Of a DNA stretch of 64,000 nucleotides, positions 1 through 12,694 are shown piece by piece. Numbering within the stretch: the stretch's first letter is position 1; each line of letters starts with the position of its first letter. Under the pieces are notes generated by a model. That model did no database searches and had not been told where the DNA came from. It worked only from the letters and a program-made list of their open reading frames with translations. The position numbers and the translations under genes are program-made. The DNA is from Tetrapyrgos nigripes (taxonomy: Eukaryota > Basidiomycota > Agaricomycetes > Agaricales > Campanellaceae), in NCBI GenBank assembly GCA_013368315.1, contig JAACJM010000076.1:248001-312000 (forward strand). Reading direction: 5' to 3'.

Positions 1-3000
1 GGATCGCATCCGGCATCATCATCGTCTCCGAATTTGTTCATTTCTACAGCCGGTGGGACCCGTCCCACATCTCCATCATCCCCGACAAGGAAACGTTGGA
101 GTCCTTCAGGTTTACCCACAGTACGATCCGACAGTCCAAACGAGGGAACCGTCTCCAGGGCCGGGGGCAAAATGCAAGATCGAAACAATGATCAAGAGGA
201 GGCCCCAATTGGGGAGGATAGGAACAAGGATGCCCCTTCACCACCTCCCAAATCTCCTCTCCGCGCTCGTTCCCCAACTAAACCAGCCAACGTACCGGAC
301 GAGGGACGTGCACTTCTTAACTGGGCCCGACACAACGCTTCACCTTCTCGCGTCTCAGCCGTTGACTCTACTCGTGCTTCAGCCGGCGACGATTCTCCTA
401 TCTCGCATAGTGACCACAACCCTCGACAATCCATGGCATCCACCACCATGACCGAAGTCAGCACATCCACGGTCACCACTGTCATGTCTAGTCTGATGGA
501 TGTTGGAAGGAGTAGTAGTGCTGGCTTCAGTAAGTTTGGAACAATCCGAACCGTGACCACTGAGGCGACCTCAGAGACGCCTTCCATTACTCGCACGGAA
601 GGCATTTCTATAGCAGATGACCTTAGGAAACGAGGAAATGATCCGAGGGAGAAGAAGTTGAGCGAGATACCGGTGGTGGACTTGTCAAGGGTAGCAGAGG
701 AGACGGATGATGGCGAGTCAAGTCGTAGGGTCAAGGGACGGGAAGAGAAGAGACGTGTAGAAAAGGACTCAGAGAGAGTGGAAAGGATAAGGCTTGGCAA
801 AGGTAAATGGCCAGAAGACTTTATGGACGCCCTTGGAAATCACATCAATCAAACACCGCCCAGTCCGGCTTCACCATTAGATCTTGACGAGCGAATGAGA
901 CGATCATCATCTCAGCTTTCCAGTTCGCCACGAAAACTTGCCGTCGTTGATGGAGGACGTCGTAATGAGAGTGTCGAATCTTTGCCTCAGTTCCCGCGAA
1001 GACCAACCCACCGAGCAAGACATAGCCTAGATGCTACACCTTCTGGACTGCTACCCAAGGAAGCAGTACTTCGACGAGATGCCAGCCCAGATGGAGTGCC
1101 TTCATCAAGTAGGGTTATACTGCGGCGCAACAATAGTGCTCGGCCTTCTAATCGGAGTAGCGCTCTTTCACCGCGGGAAGAGCCTCGTGGATCCGACAAC
1201 GAGACGACTTCAACAGCAGCGGTGCCATTCCCTCGCAGTGTTTCTGGAGACCTTACACCTGCTCGTTCATCTGGGGACGACCAATCCGGCTCTGAGCGAC
1301 CAGAGCGTTTAGCCATTGACATTCCTCGACACCGTGGCCGTTTCCAGAGTGATGTGGAAGGAGCTTCAAGACGACGTGGACGACCAACATCCTATGATGA
1401 ACTCGGCGTAAAACCGACAAGGTCCCGGTTTGAAAGTATGGTGAACCTTGGTGGGCCATCGGGGCACACAAGTGCCAGTGACTTGATGTCGAGGGATTCA
1501 ATAGAGAGTAGCGTGGTTCGCAAGCCTCTTATCATCAAGGAGGAGGGGAAGCTTCCGACCCACTTCGTAAGTCCTCTTAACGTTCTCTTATCCTTCCTGG
1601 CCCTTAAATTAACGGGCTGGGCATAGCAACTTGGCAACTGTATCGGACGTGGTCAATTTGGGTCTGTATACCGCGCCCTCAATCTTAACACTGGTCAAAT
1701 GGTCGCTGTCAAACGTATTCGGCTAGAGGGGCTCAAAGAAGAGGAGATTGGTCAGTTGATGCAAGAGGTGGACCTGGTCAAGAGTCTATCGCACCCAAGT
1801 ATCGTCAAATATGAAGGCATGCACCGTGATGCTGACACTTTAAGCATCGTCTTGGAGTACGTTTAATGAACAAATTTGTTTAACGTCTGCTCATCCACTT
1901 TCCAGATATGCTGAAAATGGCTCATTGGCACATACCATCAAAGCGTTTGGCAAGCTGAACGAGAAGTTAGTTGCGAGTTACGTTGTTCGGATCTTAGAGG
2001 GGCTACATTATTTGCATACGTCCGAAGTGGTGCATTGTGATCTCAAAGCTGCCAACATTCTCACGACGAAGAACGGTAATGTCAAGCTATCGGATTTTGG
2101 TGTCTCGTTGAACATGAGGGCGATGGAACGGGAGATGAAGGATGTGGCCGGTACTCCGAATTGGATGGCGCCTGAAGTGATTGAGCTGAAGGGTGCGTCT
2201 CCAAAGTCGGATATTTGGTCGCTTGCATGCACTGTCATCGAGCTCTTCACTGGCCGGCCTCCTTACGGTGACATTGCAAATAGCATGTCTGGTGAGTCTC
2301 TCTCTTCTCAACGTCAGGTATCCTTCTCTGACGTACCTTTTTTTTCAGTGATGTTCCGTATCGTTGAGGATGACATGCCTCCCATTCCACCTGAATGCTC
2401 TCCTTTATTGGAAGATTTCCTCAAACAGTGCTTCAACAAGGATCCTGACGCACGACCGAGTGCAGAATTGCTCTGTGAGCACCCATGGCTCAAGCAAAAT
2501 TGGGGTGCTTACAAGGTCCGTTCTCCTGCCTCTTTGCCAATGAGTGAGTCTAACATCTATCTTTATTGGGATTGTAGGAGTTGCGTCCACAAGATAGCAT
2601 ACCATTCCTTCGCCGTGTCAGCGCTGATTTGCACAAGTCCGATGCTGTTCGTCTACTGGCCGGTCTTGACATTCATGATGGTCGGGAGAACTCGCAAGAC
2701 AACATCAGCTCGTCGCCTCCTGGTCGAAGACTGTCAAATACGTCGGTACGACCTTCGTTTGACAATGAGATTGCACCTCGCGAGCATTCGTTTGTGAAGA
2801 CAACTTTCAGCAAACGTGCGTGCCCGATTCTGTCTTCATGATCTTTCGCTAACTTGTCTCTTTGATTGTAGCAATGATCTGCCGTGTGTGTCTACAGAAT
2901 GTTAAGAAGAGCGCAGTGCTATGCGAATCATGCAGCCTCATATGCCATTCGAAATGTGCGATCAACGCGCCTCCTACCTGTGACCTTCGTGCTCAGCTGT

Positions 3001-3586
3001 TGTTGTACGCACAATATGCTGAGAAGGGCAACCCTGGGAGTGCTTATTCCAACCCTATTGATGTTTTCGGCGATTCTCACCCTAAGAGCCCAATGTCCGA
3101 CGTTGCTTTCATAGCACACCACACTCCTCGCACAAGTATCGATACCAGTCCTACTCCTATCCCCATTTCTCCACCATCTCCTGCTCACGGTAATCCACCT
3201 ACCGCTTTCAAGTTCATCGGCTTCAAGCGAACTAAACACCATGGAGATTCTCAAACCTCGGTGTCATCATCTCCTCCAGAGACGTGGTGCGAAAACCAAC
3301 TGTTCTCCGCAAAAACCATGACCCTCGTCCTCACTCCCTGGGAAGCAGTAGCACGAACGCGCACAGTTCTGTACGCAGCGCCGGTACTGCCGGTACTGCT
3401 GCCAGTGGTCGTAAATCGACAGTTTCTGATGCTGTCTCCTCGGCGATCGGCGAATCAATAGTCAGAACTGCTGCCTCTGCTGCTTCTGATGTCGATGGTC
3501 GGGAGGGTCGTATACCAGGAGGACTGGTTGATCATTCCCACCGACACAGAAAGAACAAATCATCCAACAACTGCATAGTGCAGTGA
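1..3586 (+). CDS. CDC15: Cdc15/Cdc7/SepH-like SIN (MEN) protein kinase, 5' partial
   Basis: Serine/threonine kinase of the STE family that drives septation and mitotic exit at the spindle pole body. The frame is open at base 1, so the true start lies outside. A long Ser/Arg-rich disordered N-terminus (1-1566) precedes the kinase domain (1627 to about 2500), which has the glycine loop GRGQFGSVY, the VAVK lysine, HCDLKAAN, DFG, GTPNWMAPE and a closing HPWLKQ. A C-terminal C1-like zinc finger follows from 2873 (MICRVCLQNVKKS, then C-x2-C, HSKC and a last Cys). Inferred exons: 1-1566, 1627-1856, 1906-2291, 2349-2515, 2578-2815, 2872 onward. The last join is uncertain: a 62-nt intron 3287-3348 gives the stop at 3586; without it the frame stops at 3461. 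The HRD arginine is Cys. Family assignment is from domain order and kinase motifs; the exact orthologue name is inferred. Confidence 0.85.
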
Positions 3587-4627
3587 TTTATCCTCGCCCT
3601 CGTTCGCTTTTATATTTAAAACTCTCTAATACAGTCACAGTTTCGCTTTCTATCTTATATCTCTTGTTTTTCATAGCATCTGTACTACATACTCTTTCTC
3701 TCATCTCGCATTCTCATCATCCGTACATAGTTACCCTATCTGGTTCTTCCAAGCTGAACACTCATTGCGCCTCTATCCCACCTTTGTCTGTCTTTATTCG
3801 TTCATCGTATTCTCCTGCACTGCATCCATACAAGTCGTTGCGTATATAGCTTTCTGAATACATATAATACGTCCTCTCTATGGACAGTTGTACCATCATG
3901 CTACGCCAGATCCTCCTACTAACGAAGGCTGCTTCGACAACGTTGGCGAAACTCGAGTGACATCGCTAGAGTAGCTTTTTGTTGTTTGTGTCGCAGAGCG
4001 AAAGACACGGCGCCTCTATCGTTCTGGAGGCACATCTGCGCGACTGCAGTCCCGCAGGTCTACAGACCCTGAGCTGCTCGTTGCCAAGGTTTATGATCCC
4101 CTTTACATGGAAGCAGAAGTTCTCTACAGCTATTTCCCAGCTGTTCTCTTTGCGTGATACCAAACATCCATACCCATTAGCACAGGACAGTAAATGTTCT
4201 TCTACTGGAATTTGTTCCAGGGAGAAATAATTTACAAATCATTCCTCCCGACGAAGAACTAATCGCAAAGATACTATGTGGAGATCTTTGGATGCGCTCG
4301 TCACCACTGTCAAGATGCTTCACTTTGAAATTCTGAGACAAATCATTTTCAAAACAGTGTACTAGTAGTGCCAATGCTCTTCTGATTGTCATTCTTGACT
4401 TTGAGCCAGCTGAAATCGACTATTGGGATATACACGACCCAGCAGCGGTTGCTGTTGCCACTAAGATGCGTACAAGGAGGATTGGTTGTTTAGCTTCCGG
4501 ATGTAAGCATGTACACATTAGCAGTGATATCCAGTCAGTTTTGAGAAAGTGTATGTGCACATTAATATCCAAGGATTATCGAAGTTCCCACTAAAAGTAA
4601 TACATGCCAGTGTAGTAGCTGAGTCTC
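3587..4627. other. Intergenic region, convergent 3' ends
   Basis: This lies between the stop of the kinase and the stop of the minus-strand VPS5 gene, so it should hold two 3' UTRs and terminators. Only short open frames are present, with no recognisable domain, and I see no RNA gene or mobile element. Confidence 0.5.
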
Positions 4628-7154
4628 TCAAGACGACAAGGGTTGCTGACCGTCTTTCTCGGCACCACTTCTCTTGAGTAAAACCTGTTGATACATCTCC
4701 CAGCTGTTAATCAACTAGAAAAGAAGAAAAACAACAGTCAGTTCGCAGTCGAAGGGGAAACAACTGTATCATTTATCATTCACTCACCTCTTTCTGCCTC
4801 GAAATCATGCCTTCCAAAAACGCATGTAACGAGTTTTTGAAGTCTTCTATCCTCTCCTGCTCAAACCTGGCAACTTCGGTCTTGACAAGTTTAGAGACGT
4901 GTTCGTATTCCAGTTTGGCATCTGCTGCGCGTCGTTCGGCCTGAGATCAACGAGTTAGCGTGGAGTATTGTTAGCCGTATAAGGAAGTTGGTAGTAACGA
5001 GACTAAAACTCACCTCAGCAATTTGACTAAGAGAATGTCCCATTTGCTGACGAGCCTGACTTCGATTCTTTTCGTGCATTTGCTTGATCTTGATCAAGTC
5101 GGCTTCAGAGTTTTTCCAGACGTGATACATCCGAATGCGAGAGGTGAAGGCAAGCTAGATACAACAAGCTTCAGTAAACCATTGCCAAGGAACAATAATA
5201 ACAGACGTACTCTGACAGAATTAATCAACCTCGCATATTCATCAATAGTACCCATCAAAGTCACCATATCCTGCTCAGACTGCGTGACCTGGAGATCGTG
5301 GGCGTTCTTCTCCACTTCTGCCAGTCCACTCAACGATTGCGAAAGCTGTCTTCCAACATCGGATGAAGCGAGTTCGCTCACGGCCTGAGCAAACTCATTG
5401 GTACAGACAGAAAGCTCGGTGCGTTGTTTTGTCACCAAGTCTATGGCTTTGACAAGCCCACGAAGTTGGGCCTCGAGACTGTCGAGGTAGGCTTTTTGCC
5501 GGTCAAACCACTAATAAGAGAATTGAATGAGATTCATGAAGCAAGAACGACAAGCTTGATTACAACAGACCTCGTCAGTCTCGTAAAACCTGGGACCTGC
5601 AATGCTTTGACCAATAGAAGCCATCAAGCCGCCCCTCTCAGTGGCTATCTCGGCTTTGCGATGTTTGATCTAGAAGAAAAGATTAAGAATACATTGGCAT
5701 ACACAGAATGAAAAAAAGGCAAGCCCGCGCACATCCAAAGAAAAAGTGTCACTCTCCAAAAACAGCTTCAAGTCTGGGTCCTTTCCCAACACTGGATGAT
5801 TTGCAATCTTCTGAATACATTTTTCGAGAGCAAAACGCCTTTGTTTGACGAATTGATCATCAAACCGTCCGAATGTGTTCTTTTCGGGCACGGGAGGGAC
5901 GACGACACCGGGATTGTTCATAGAAAGGGTTTCGTAAATCCAGAGGAAGTCGGAGTAACGACGTAATACGGAGAAGGCGGATTTTTGGTAGAGAGGGGAG
6001 GTTGTCTGTGTAACGAAGGGTTTAGAAGGTTTTTAGAGGTGCTGAGACAATGGAGCCCTTACTCGAGTGTGTACTGTGTACATCGTAAAAGACCGTATAG
6101 GATCGCCAACTTTTTGAGGGTCATCAACAGTAATGACAAACTCTGGTCGGAGGTCTGCTCTGTTTGAGGCATTTCGTTTCTTAATAGACGAAAAAGTCAG
6201 AAAGAAAGGACGACTGAAGACAAGACCGCGACTACACACTGGAGACAAGGACGAACTCTGACTGAGTCCTCTAACAGTCTGACCTATCGGTTTATCATCA
6301 TCACTATCCTCATCCGAAGGCATTCTCGAAACCACAGGATGACGTTGGTCATTACTCCAAGATTCCTGCTCTGCTTGCCATCCGTCCACAGTGTCTCCGT
6401 TTAAGCTGAGACTCGACAACGACCGGTCGATAGCCTGAGATTGAGTCAGGGGACCTTGTGCCGTGAAAGGTGATTCGTGGTTCAGAAGAGTGGATTCTTG
6501 TGAGGGACGAGGTGAAGAGTGAGAGGGAGATATGGAAGGAGGCGGAACAGGGTCTTCTGATTCGACTTCCTTCCAAGAAGGCGAAGGTTTCGGTTTATCT
6601 TCATCTGCCACAGCGGGTGTAGTTGTCGTCGTGGGCTGTATTTGTAGTTTTGGTGCAGGAGGAGGTGTAGGTGTGGATGATTTAGGTAAGGACGTGGACA
6701 CTGCAGATTCCTGCTCTTCAGATACCGCTGGTCTTATAGTCGCAATTTCAGAGAAAGAGGTGGTTGACACGCTTTCCCTAAACCCTGGCGAACGAGTGAT
6801 AGTCGACTGACGTTTGCTCAAGGGTTCATTGTCTTCGTCGTCGTCTGGCTGATTTGCGGCTGCCGAGTCCAGAGGGTCACTTGGAGATGGCTCTGGTTCT
6901 GGTTCAGTAGAGGTGTGAGTGGTATCTGCTTGTTGTTCTGTTTCTGTGGATGTAGAAACAGTATCAGAAACCGAGGCGGACTCATGATCTGTACTAGAAC
7001 TTGCAAATGGCGAGGAGTAAATGTCGTCTCGTGGCTGAGAGAAGGGGGTCGACCATGGATCTGGAGAGCTTGAACGCTTTGAAAATGGGTCGGAGAAGGG
7101 ATTTTCTTCCAAAATGCTTCGTGATTGTCCGAGGAGGTCGTCAAAGGAGTCCAT
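4628..7154 (-). CDS. VPS5: VPS5/SNX1-like sorting nexin (retromer SNX-BAR)
   Basis: Membrane-bending subunit of retromer that tubulates endosomes and returns vacuolar sorting receptors to the Golgi. A disordered Ser/Pro-rich N-terminus of about 300 residues is followed by a PX domain binding PI3P (RRYSDFLWIYETL, PPVPEKN, and FVKQRRFALEKCI with the basic residues that usually contact the lipid). A coiled-coil BAR domain (LVTKQRTELS, MVTLMGTIDEYARL, KIKQMHEKNRSQAR) ends at a TGA complementary to 4628-4630. I chose the ATG at 7154 (MDSFDDLLGQ); an in-frame ATG at 7187 would add 11 residues. The first 40 residues contain NPF, DPF and DPW tripeptides, unusual adaptor-type motifs. Several short introns split the PX and BAR region. 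Order PX then BAR identifies the SNX-BAR class; VPS5 rather than VPS17 is inferred from similarity to the Vps5 PX and BAR segments. Confidence 0.9.
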
Positions 7155-7489
7155 AAAGCAAGCTTGTGGCAGTGAAGCCCGCGTCATTCTCTGAAATTCT
7201 TTCTGTCTTTATATTGCGGAATATTGTACAGGTGTATAAACTAGGCTGATAACAATACTGCCTACGAGCAAATGAAAGCAATGCATGAATGAGGGGCTAT
7301 AAATTGCATCCATAGAGATCGTCAGTAATAATAATATCGAGGTGGTCACGACGTGAATGCGGTGGCAGTCGCGTACGGTATAGGAGATGGATCCTTGAGC
7401 CAGTACATCGGGCAAGGTGGACGTCTCTGGAGTATCCAAGAGTCGATGTATTGACGAGACGGGACCGAGGAGGGAAAAACGAAGGATGC
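7155..7489. other. Short intergenic gap
   Basis: Holds the VPS5 promoter and the 3' UTR of the next minus-strand gene. Open frames here are in a different frame from the upstream gene and look accidental. No clear promoter motif was recognised. Confidence 0.4.
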
Positions 7490-8351
7490 TCATGATATGA
7501 GTCGTTCTCCCCAGACCAGCTTGTGGCGATAGGCGCGATACAGACCGAATAAAGCGATCCAAGCGAGCCAGCAGCATATCACAAAGGATATCGTGAATAA
7601 AACTCGCATAATAGCTTTCCACCGCAGAGAGACCGGACTGGAGGAGGTAAAGATGATTACTCTCCAGCGTTCATAGAATTCAGTATTTAGCCACGAGAGA
7701 TCAACGACGAGGGACTGGGCCTATATCGCGTCAGTGCCAGACCTTATGATACATTGTATTGAAAGCAAATCCATACCTTCTCGCGACCAGAGTCATAGAC
7801 AGAACGAATGCTCGACACTTCACTCTGTATCTTGGGAAGTGAACGAGATAGCTGCGACAAAATTTCCGAAGACTCGTCCAGCTGTCTAGTAATGAAAGGA
7901 ATTTGTACATGCAGTGCCTTGTCGGCCTGCTTGCCATTGTGCTAATGAAAGTCGTCAGAGGGAGAACAATTACAGGTAGAGGTAGAGAGAAAGCGTACTC
8001 TGAGGCCGTTCAACGTCTCTTGTATGACACTGTCAATAGCTCTGAAGTTACCCAAACTTTCGGAGAGCTTCGCCTGCAGAAAGAAAGAGGTAAGCATAAA
8101 TCAACGATGTAGAAATGCACTCCTTACCTCTAGCTCTTTCATCTCATACTCATACATCGAGGCTTTCTTCGACATCTTCTTCAAAGCAATCTCTAGCTTG
8201 CTGCTTGCGATAGACGTGGTGGTCTCACTGTGAGTTCTGAGAAAAATAGGGGCTTTGAATGTCTCTCTTACCTCGGCGAAATCTTCGAGGAGCCTTCAGC
8301 TGATGAATCCTGTGCGTGTTGGTGTCTATGAACAAGAGAGGAGGGTATCAT
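7490..8351 (-). CDS. Small coiled-coil protein with C-terminal membrane segment, unknown function
   Basis: I do not recognise this family. The start ATG at 8351 gives MIPSSLVHRHQHAQDSS. Exons join cleanly at GT-AG introns (the first joins ISPS to ETTTSIAS). The middle is helical and heptad-like (SKLEIALKKMSKKASMYEYE, then AKLSESLGNFRAIDSVIQET, then ITRQLDESSEILSQLSRSL). A single strongly hydrophobic segment near the end (LFTISFVICCWLAWIALFGL) is followed by a short basic tail YRAYRHKLVWGERLIS and a TGA at 7490. This is the layout of a tail-anchored or nearly tail-anchored protein of about 200 residues with a cytosolic coiled coil, somewhat like a SNARE or a tether, but no SNARE zero-layer was identified. 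It lies head-to-tail upstream of VPS5, which might only be chance. Confidence 0.7.
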
Positions 8352-9363
8352 GATGGTGAAGCAAGAAAGAAAAGGGCTTGGAAATGAAAAGGTTACATAA
8401 AAGGTGGAAGCGATGAAAAGGCCTGGGTAATAAGGCGGCAATGGAGCTTCGGCAAGCGCGGTCCGTCATTTCCAATCAAGTCTTTGTACTTCCCAAAGCT
8501 TTCTTCACAACCGTCTACATCGGCCCCATCGGGTTCGATTTAACTGCTCCCATAAGAGTACCTGATATCTGTACCTCGCTATTCTTTAAAGGACGATGGT
8601 CTCAAAGCCCTTTGTCTCACCGGCTTGGCATATCAGTTCTAGAACTGGCGCAACAATTTGCAAGCGTTCCTCGTGTTCTTAGTCGACCTCGTTCTATCAG
8701 AAAACTGTTTTCCAATGCCAGCAGAGGCCAGCAACCAGCTGATGTGTGCATAAAGCAAGAATTTCTATTTGTACTGATGCTTCAACGTCCCTTTGGAAGC
8801 GGATCATTTGTAGATGCTTGAGGCACAGGCTGGGTCTTTTCATGATCATCAGCCGAAGAAAGTAGACCAAGTTTTCTGTCAACACTCTGAATGGATATCG
8901 CGAGACTCTAATTCTACTTTGCCTTGTCTTCGCGTCTCGTATGCGTCTCCCGAAATCGGGTCTACTGGATATCACACCTGTTCGAATTGGCTTTCGATCT
9001 CGAGTTTGGCGTGAGTCGTTTGTCCATTCGCCGTCAGGACTCCCGAGGACTCCCCTAATGCAGTCTCGACAGGGCAAATGTTCTGACTGATTGCGTTCTA
9101 CGCTAGCGGTGATACCTACAGGCTAAGGCTTCATCGAACTTTAGTAGTACTAGTCAGAAGTTTACAGTCCATAGTCACTGTATCGGGAGAAAAAATTCTT
9201 CTTCTTCACCGTCCTGGCTGCTGTTGGGATGTCTGTCTATTTTCAGTGTTTTCGTACCTAGTGTCCGTATTTTGTAGAGCAGTAAACCAGCTTCTGCCAA
9301 GGCAGTGACGTATTTGGAACTCCACGTGGTTGCTGGACCTTGTCTTTCCTTCTCAACCACTAT
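8352..9363. other. Divergent intergenic region
   Basis: About 1 kb between two divergently transcribed genes, so it should contain two promoters. A 126-codon open frame at 8441-8821 (+) has no recognisable domain and I do not call it a gene. No TATA box or repeat stood out. Confidence 0.4.
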
Positions 9364-11404
9364 ATGAATTCTGAAGATACCGAACCCTCCTCTCAGTGCA
9401 ACAAAGGAAAAGGCAGGGCCCAGGATCCTACAGAAAGAACACCGCTCCTTAACACATCCTCCGGCTCATCTTCTCTTCAGGAACACCCTGCAGAGCCTGG
9501 CACATCACAAAGACCACGTCTACTCACCCAACTACTCCATGTCTTTCTCCTAAGTCTTTCTCTGTGTATAGTAATCATCCTTGTGCTACTGTTGGTGGCA
9601 TGGTCATACACCTCTCGCACCTCCGAAATGTCGCCGGACGACATTATCCACAAGGCTGTCGTGTTTGAAGGACCCCAGCGAATTGACGTACTCAATGTCA
9701 GCTGGTCTGAAGGAGTATGGGTCAATATCCATGGAAGGATTGGTGTGGATGCGGGCACTATTGTAGGAGTCAGCAGTCAGGATGAGGACGGCTTCCTAGA
9801 GAGGATTTGGAAATCCGTTGGCAGATGGGGAGTTCGAAGACTGGACAGAGTTTCAGTCAGTTCTTCAACAATCACTGTCACACCAATACAAGACGATCCG
9901 CCCGTCTTGGCTTCCATAGATGTGCCACCTTTAGAAATTCCTTTGACGGCGGACCCTCCTTCAGACTATTCATGGCTGAAACCATTTTCGACACCTGTCT
10001 TCTTACGACCGACTACGAATGTAACCGACCTTATTCGTTTTGCACGAGAAGCATGGGCACATGGAGCTGTTAGGTTCGAGACGCATGTAACTGAGGTTGA
10101 TGTTACCGGTGGTGGCTTGGGCTCGCATGGATGGAGAAGTATGCTGCACCGTCAGCTTTCGAATATCGACACGGTATTGCGCATTAAGAGTAAGTCCTGT
10201 TATACTTCCTTGTACCTATCTAATCCATTTTGTCTGCAGTCCCACCCCTTCCGGGCTTGCCTACTCCTGGAAAGAACACACCGTTCCCTCCAGTCGGGGA
10301 CATGATCCACTTGGATACATTCAACCTTGTGTCCATCCAGAACAATCTCACCATTCAAGCCCGCGCCACTGTCATTGACCCCGCGCCTCCTTACGTCAAT
10401 TTGACCACTCCATCGCTTCCCTTTACCATTTCACTTCCTTTTGAGAACACGTCTTTTCCAATAGCCTCGGTAACCACCAAACCTTTCAGTCTCACACAAC
10501 CCAACATCACTGTAGACATCACGGGTCATGTCCTCTCCCTACCCGTAGCCGCCGCCCCCTCCTTGTCCACCTTCCTTTCCCGCTATCTTTCCGGCAAATC
10601 CAATCCCATCCATATATATACGCCTCTATTATCAGAAGTCCACGTCGACGCATCCTTCCCGGGTCCTAATCCACGCCCCAAGATCCTGCGTAATGTCACC
10701 ATTCGCGACATGAAGCTCAAAGCAGGAAACACCTTTCTAGCGAGTGGTAGCATCATGGCACGCGTGGTTCTTCCTAAAGGCATGAACATGGATTTGGACG
10801 TCAGACATGTTCTGCCCGATGTCCTGGTCTTTGATGGAGAAGTACCTGAGGTTGTCTACCCGAACCTCAGCTCTGAATCCTTCACAGACCCTCCCATCCC
10901 TCCTCTTCCCGACCCATTACCAGAGAAGGCATTTGGTCATATCAGGCCTGATGATTGGCTAGACTCTGCCTGTACGGCGGTGGATTCAGACGAAAACGAT
11001 GGTTCTTCTTTCAGTGTGACTGCCAAGATAGTCGATGTTCCTCTCCAAGTTCTTCCGGGTAGACAGAAGGAGTTTGGGGACTTCGTGAGTAAGGTGAGTA
11101 GACCGTATCTTTTCTGTTTGCTCTTCTCTTCTGTTATCATGCTATAATTGTCTGACTCGGACATCAAATTTAGGTTATCTTTGGTACAGACGGAGCTGTA
11201 GCTGGTATTCTTGGAAATGCTGCAGTGAAAGTGTTCGTGGAAGGCCTGCCGTTGAATGGACCAGGTGCTCATGATGGGATGGAACTTGGTGGACTGCCGT
11301 TCAAGGGAAGCGTGAAGATTGGGAAGAAGAGTCTATTTACGGATATGTTGTCTCAGGCGAAGGATGGCTTTGAGACGTGGAAGCACTACATTGGGGGATT
11401 GTGA
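9364..11404 (+). CDS. Tag1-like (YLR173W family) single-pass vacuolar membrane protein
   Basis: Encodes 636 residues in three exons (9364-10189, 10240-11093, 11174-11404). A short cytosolic N-terminus carries an acidic dileucine ERTPLL, followed by one transmembrane segment (VFLLSLSLCIVIILVLLLVA) and a long luminal domain rich in Asn-X-Ser/Thr sites (NVS, NVT, NLT, NIT). The type II layout, the vacuolar sorting-like motif and the beta-rich luminal domain resemble the fungal family that includes yeast Tag1, which acts at the vacuole to stop autophagy. In other basidiomycetes such proteins are often mislabelled as pre-rRNA processing proteins. The topology is seen in the sequence; the family name is my inference and the role is taken from yeast. 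The start is the ATG at 9364; an upstream in-frame TTG is not a likely start. Confidence 0.65.
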
Positions 11405-12694
11405 TGGTCAGAAATACTACATCTAATGTGGTCTTTCAAAGTAGACAAGGAGAGGGGGCTATTCTAGCATCGAACTAGTGTAAATATGGACTGTCTTCGG
11501 AGACGTAGTGTATCTAGACGTTGTAATAATAGTGCTTTGAATTATTTATGTTATTATAAACTTCAAACTCATGATAGTCTTGGCAACGTTCCGAGTCCGA
11601 CTGTCCACCAATGTTGTCTCTCTCATTGACAATTGTCAAAGTATAGCAAAAGATCCGTCATCCCGACTTCCCTTCACCGATGGCTACTTCACTCATTGAA
11701 TCTGATAATTGCCAGGCAAAATCTAGCTATAGAGCTGTCTTGAACTGCGGCATCGATGTTGCCTTGATGTTGCCTCCTGCTGCCTCACTCATTGTCGACG
11801 CAGGTTTCCCGGATTGATGCACTCAAATTTATCACCAGAGCAGCCCGAAGCAGACGTCGTCTGTCTTGCAACCAACCATGAAAATCATCGAGCACCTGGC
11901 CAAAAACCAGAAGGACGTACTGAAACAGTGCACATGGTCTTATCAATGGTCTTGCTCTTTTGTATCAAACGCTACTGAGGACGCCCTGTGTCTGTGGAGC
12001 TGGTTGTATATTCAAGCATAAGGTCTGAGATCTGAGTGACCATGCTACCAGCACTACATACAATGACTGTGTACGAACCAGAATGCGTTTCTCTTCTAAC
12101 CATGCTCTCTGCAAACATCCATGCGTCCTTTTCCAGAATCAACTACCTGGCGTAGAGTGCCGACAAACTCAAGATCCATGACTCTTTTCGACGCGAAGCC
12201 AGACATCCTTGTTCGCAGAGTGGAGCTCTGCGCTAATCCACTAATCCTCACGTCGATGTACTACCTGCGACGGATACATCGTTGGAGTTTCCTCGGGCGT
12301 CTACTCCACCTCCAATTCCATACCTTGAATCTCGTACATTAACCTTTTCGCGCTTTGTCGGCTTTTGTTCGAGGAATGAATTGTTCCATGCCATTCTCAT
12401 TGGGACAACCACTCATCATACGGGTAGCCATCTTATTTTCCCGGACAGGCGCACCTGCGTTCCGTGCCTTGCCTTGCCACTCTCAACCTTTCAACTGTTG
12501 GGAGGATGGGCATGATACCTACCGAAACATGCAACATTATACTTACCACGCGGATTCAAGAGACCTATGTTACGCTTCCTCCATCAAGAAGTCGAGGGAG
12601 AGTATAAAAGGTGTAATATCTGTAGAAAGTCCTCCAACAGGAACAGCAGCTTCCACATTCCCTTTTTTCAGAGTCTATACCTATCGGGATCATC
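11405..12694. other. Intergenic region upstream of GH18 copy A
   Basis: The first 450 bases hold the 3' UTR of the previous gene and nothing recognised. From about 11860 the sequence is recognisably similar to the region upstream of GH18 copy B (from about 14835), including a shared block around CAACCAACCATGAAA, so the promoter was duplicated with the gene. A TATA box lies at 12603. Confidence 0.6.
12603..12610 (+). promoter_or_regulatory. TATA box of GH18 copy A
   Basis: TATAAAAG lies 92 bases before the ATG at 12695. The matching position in copy B has TATAAAGA, so a TATA element is conserved between the duplicated promoters. Confidence 0.65.

Noticed and set aside
8520..8560. GGTTCGATT resembling a tRNA T-loop
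   Set aside because: The flanking bases cannot form a T-stem, and no matching D-arm or acceptor stem was found.
8441..8821. 126-codon open frame on the plus strand
   Set aside because: No domain, no intron support, and it lies in a divergent promoter region; likely accidental.
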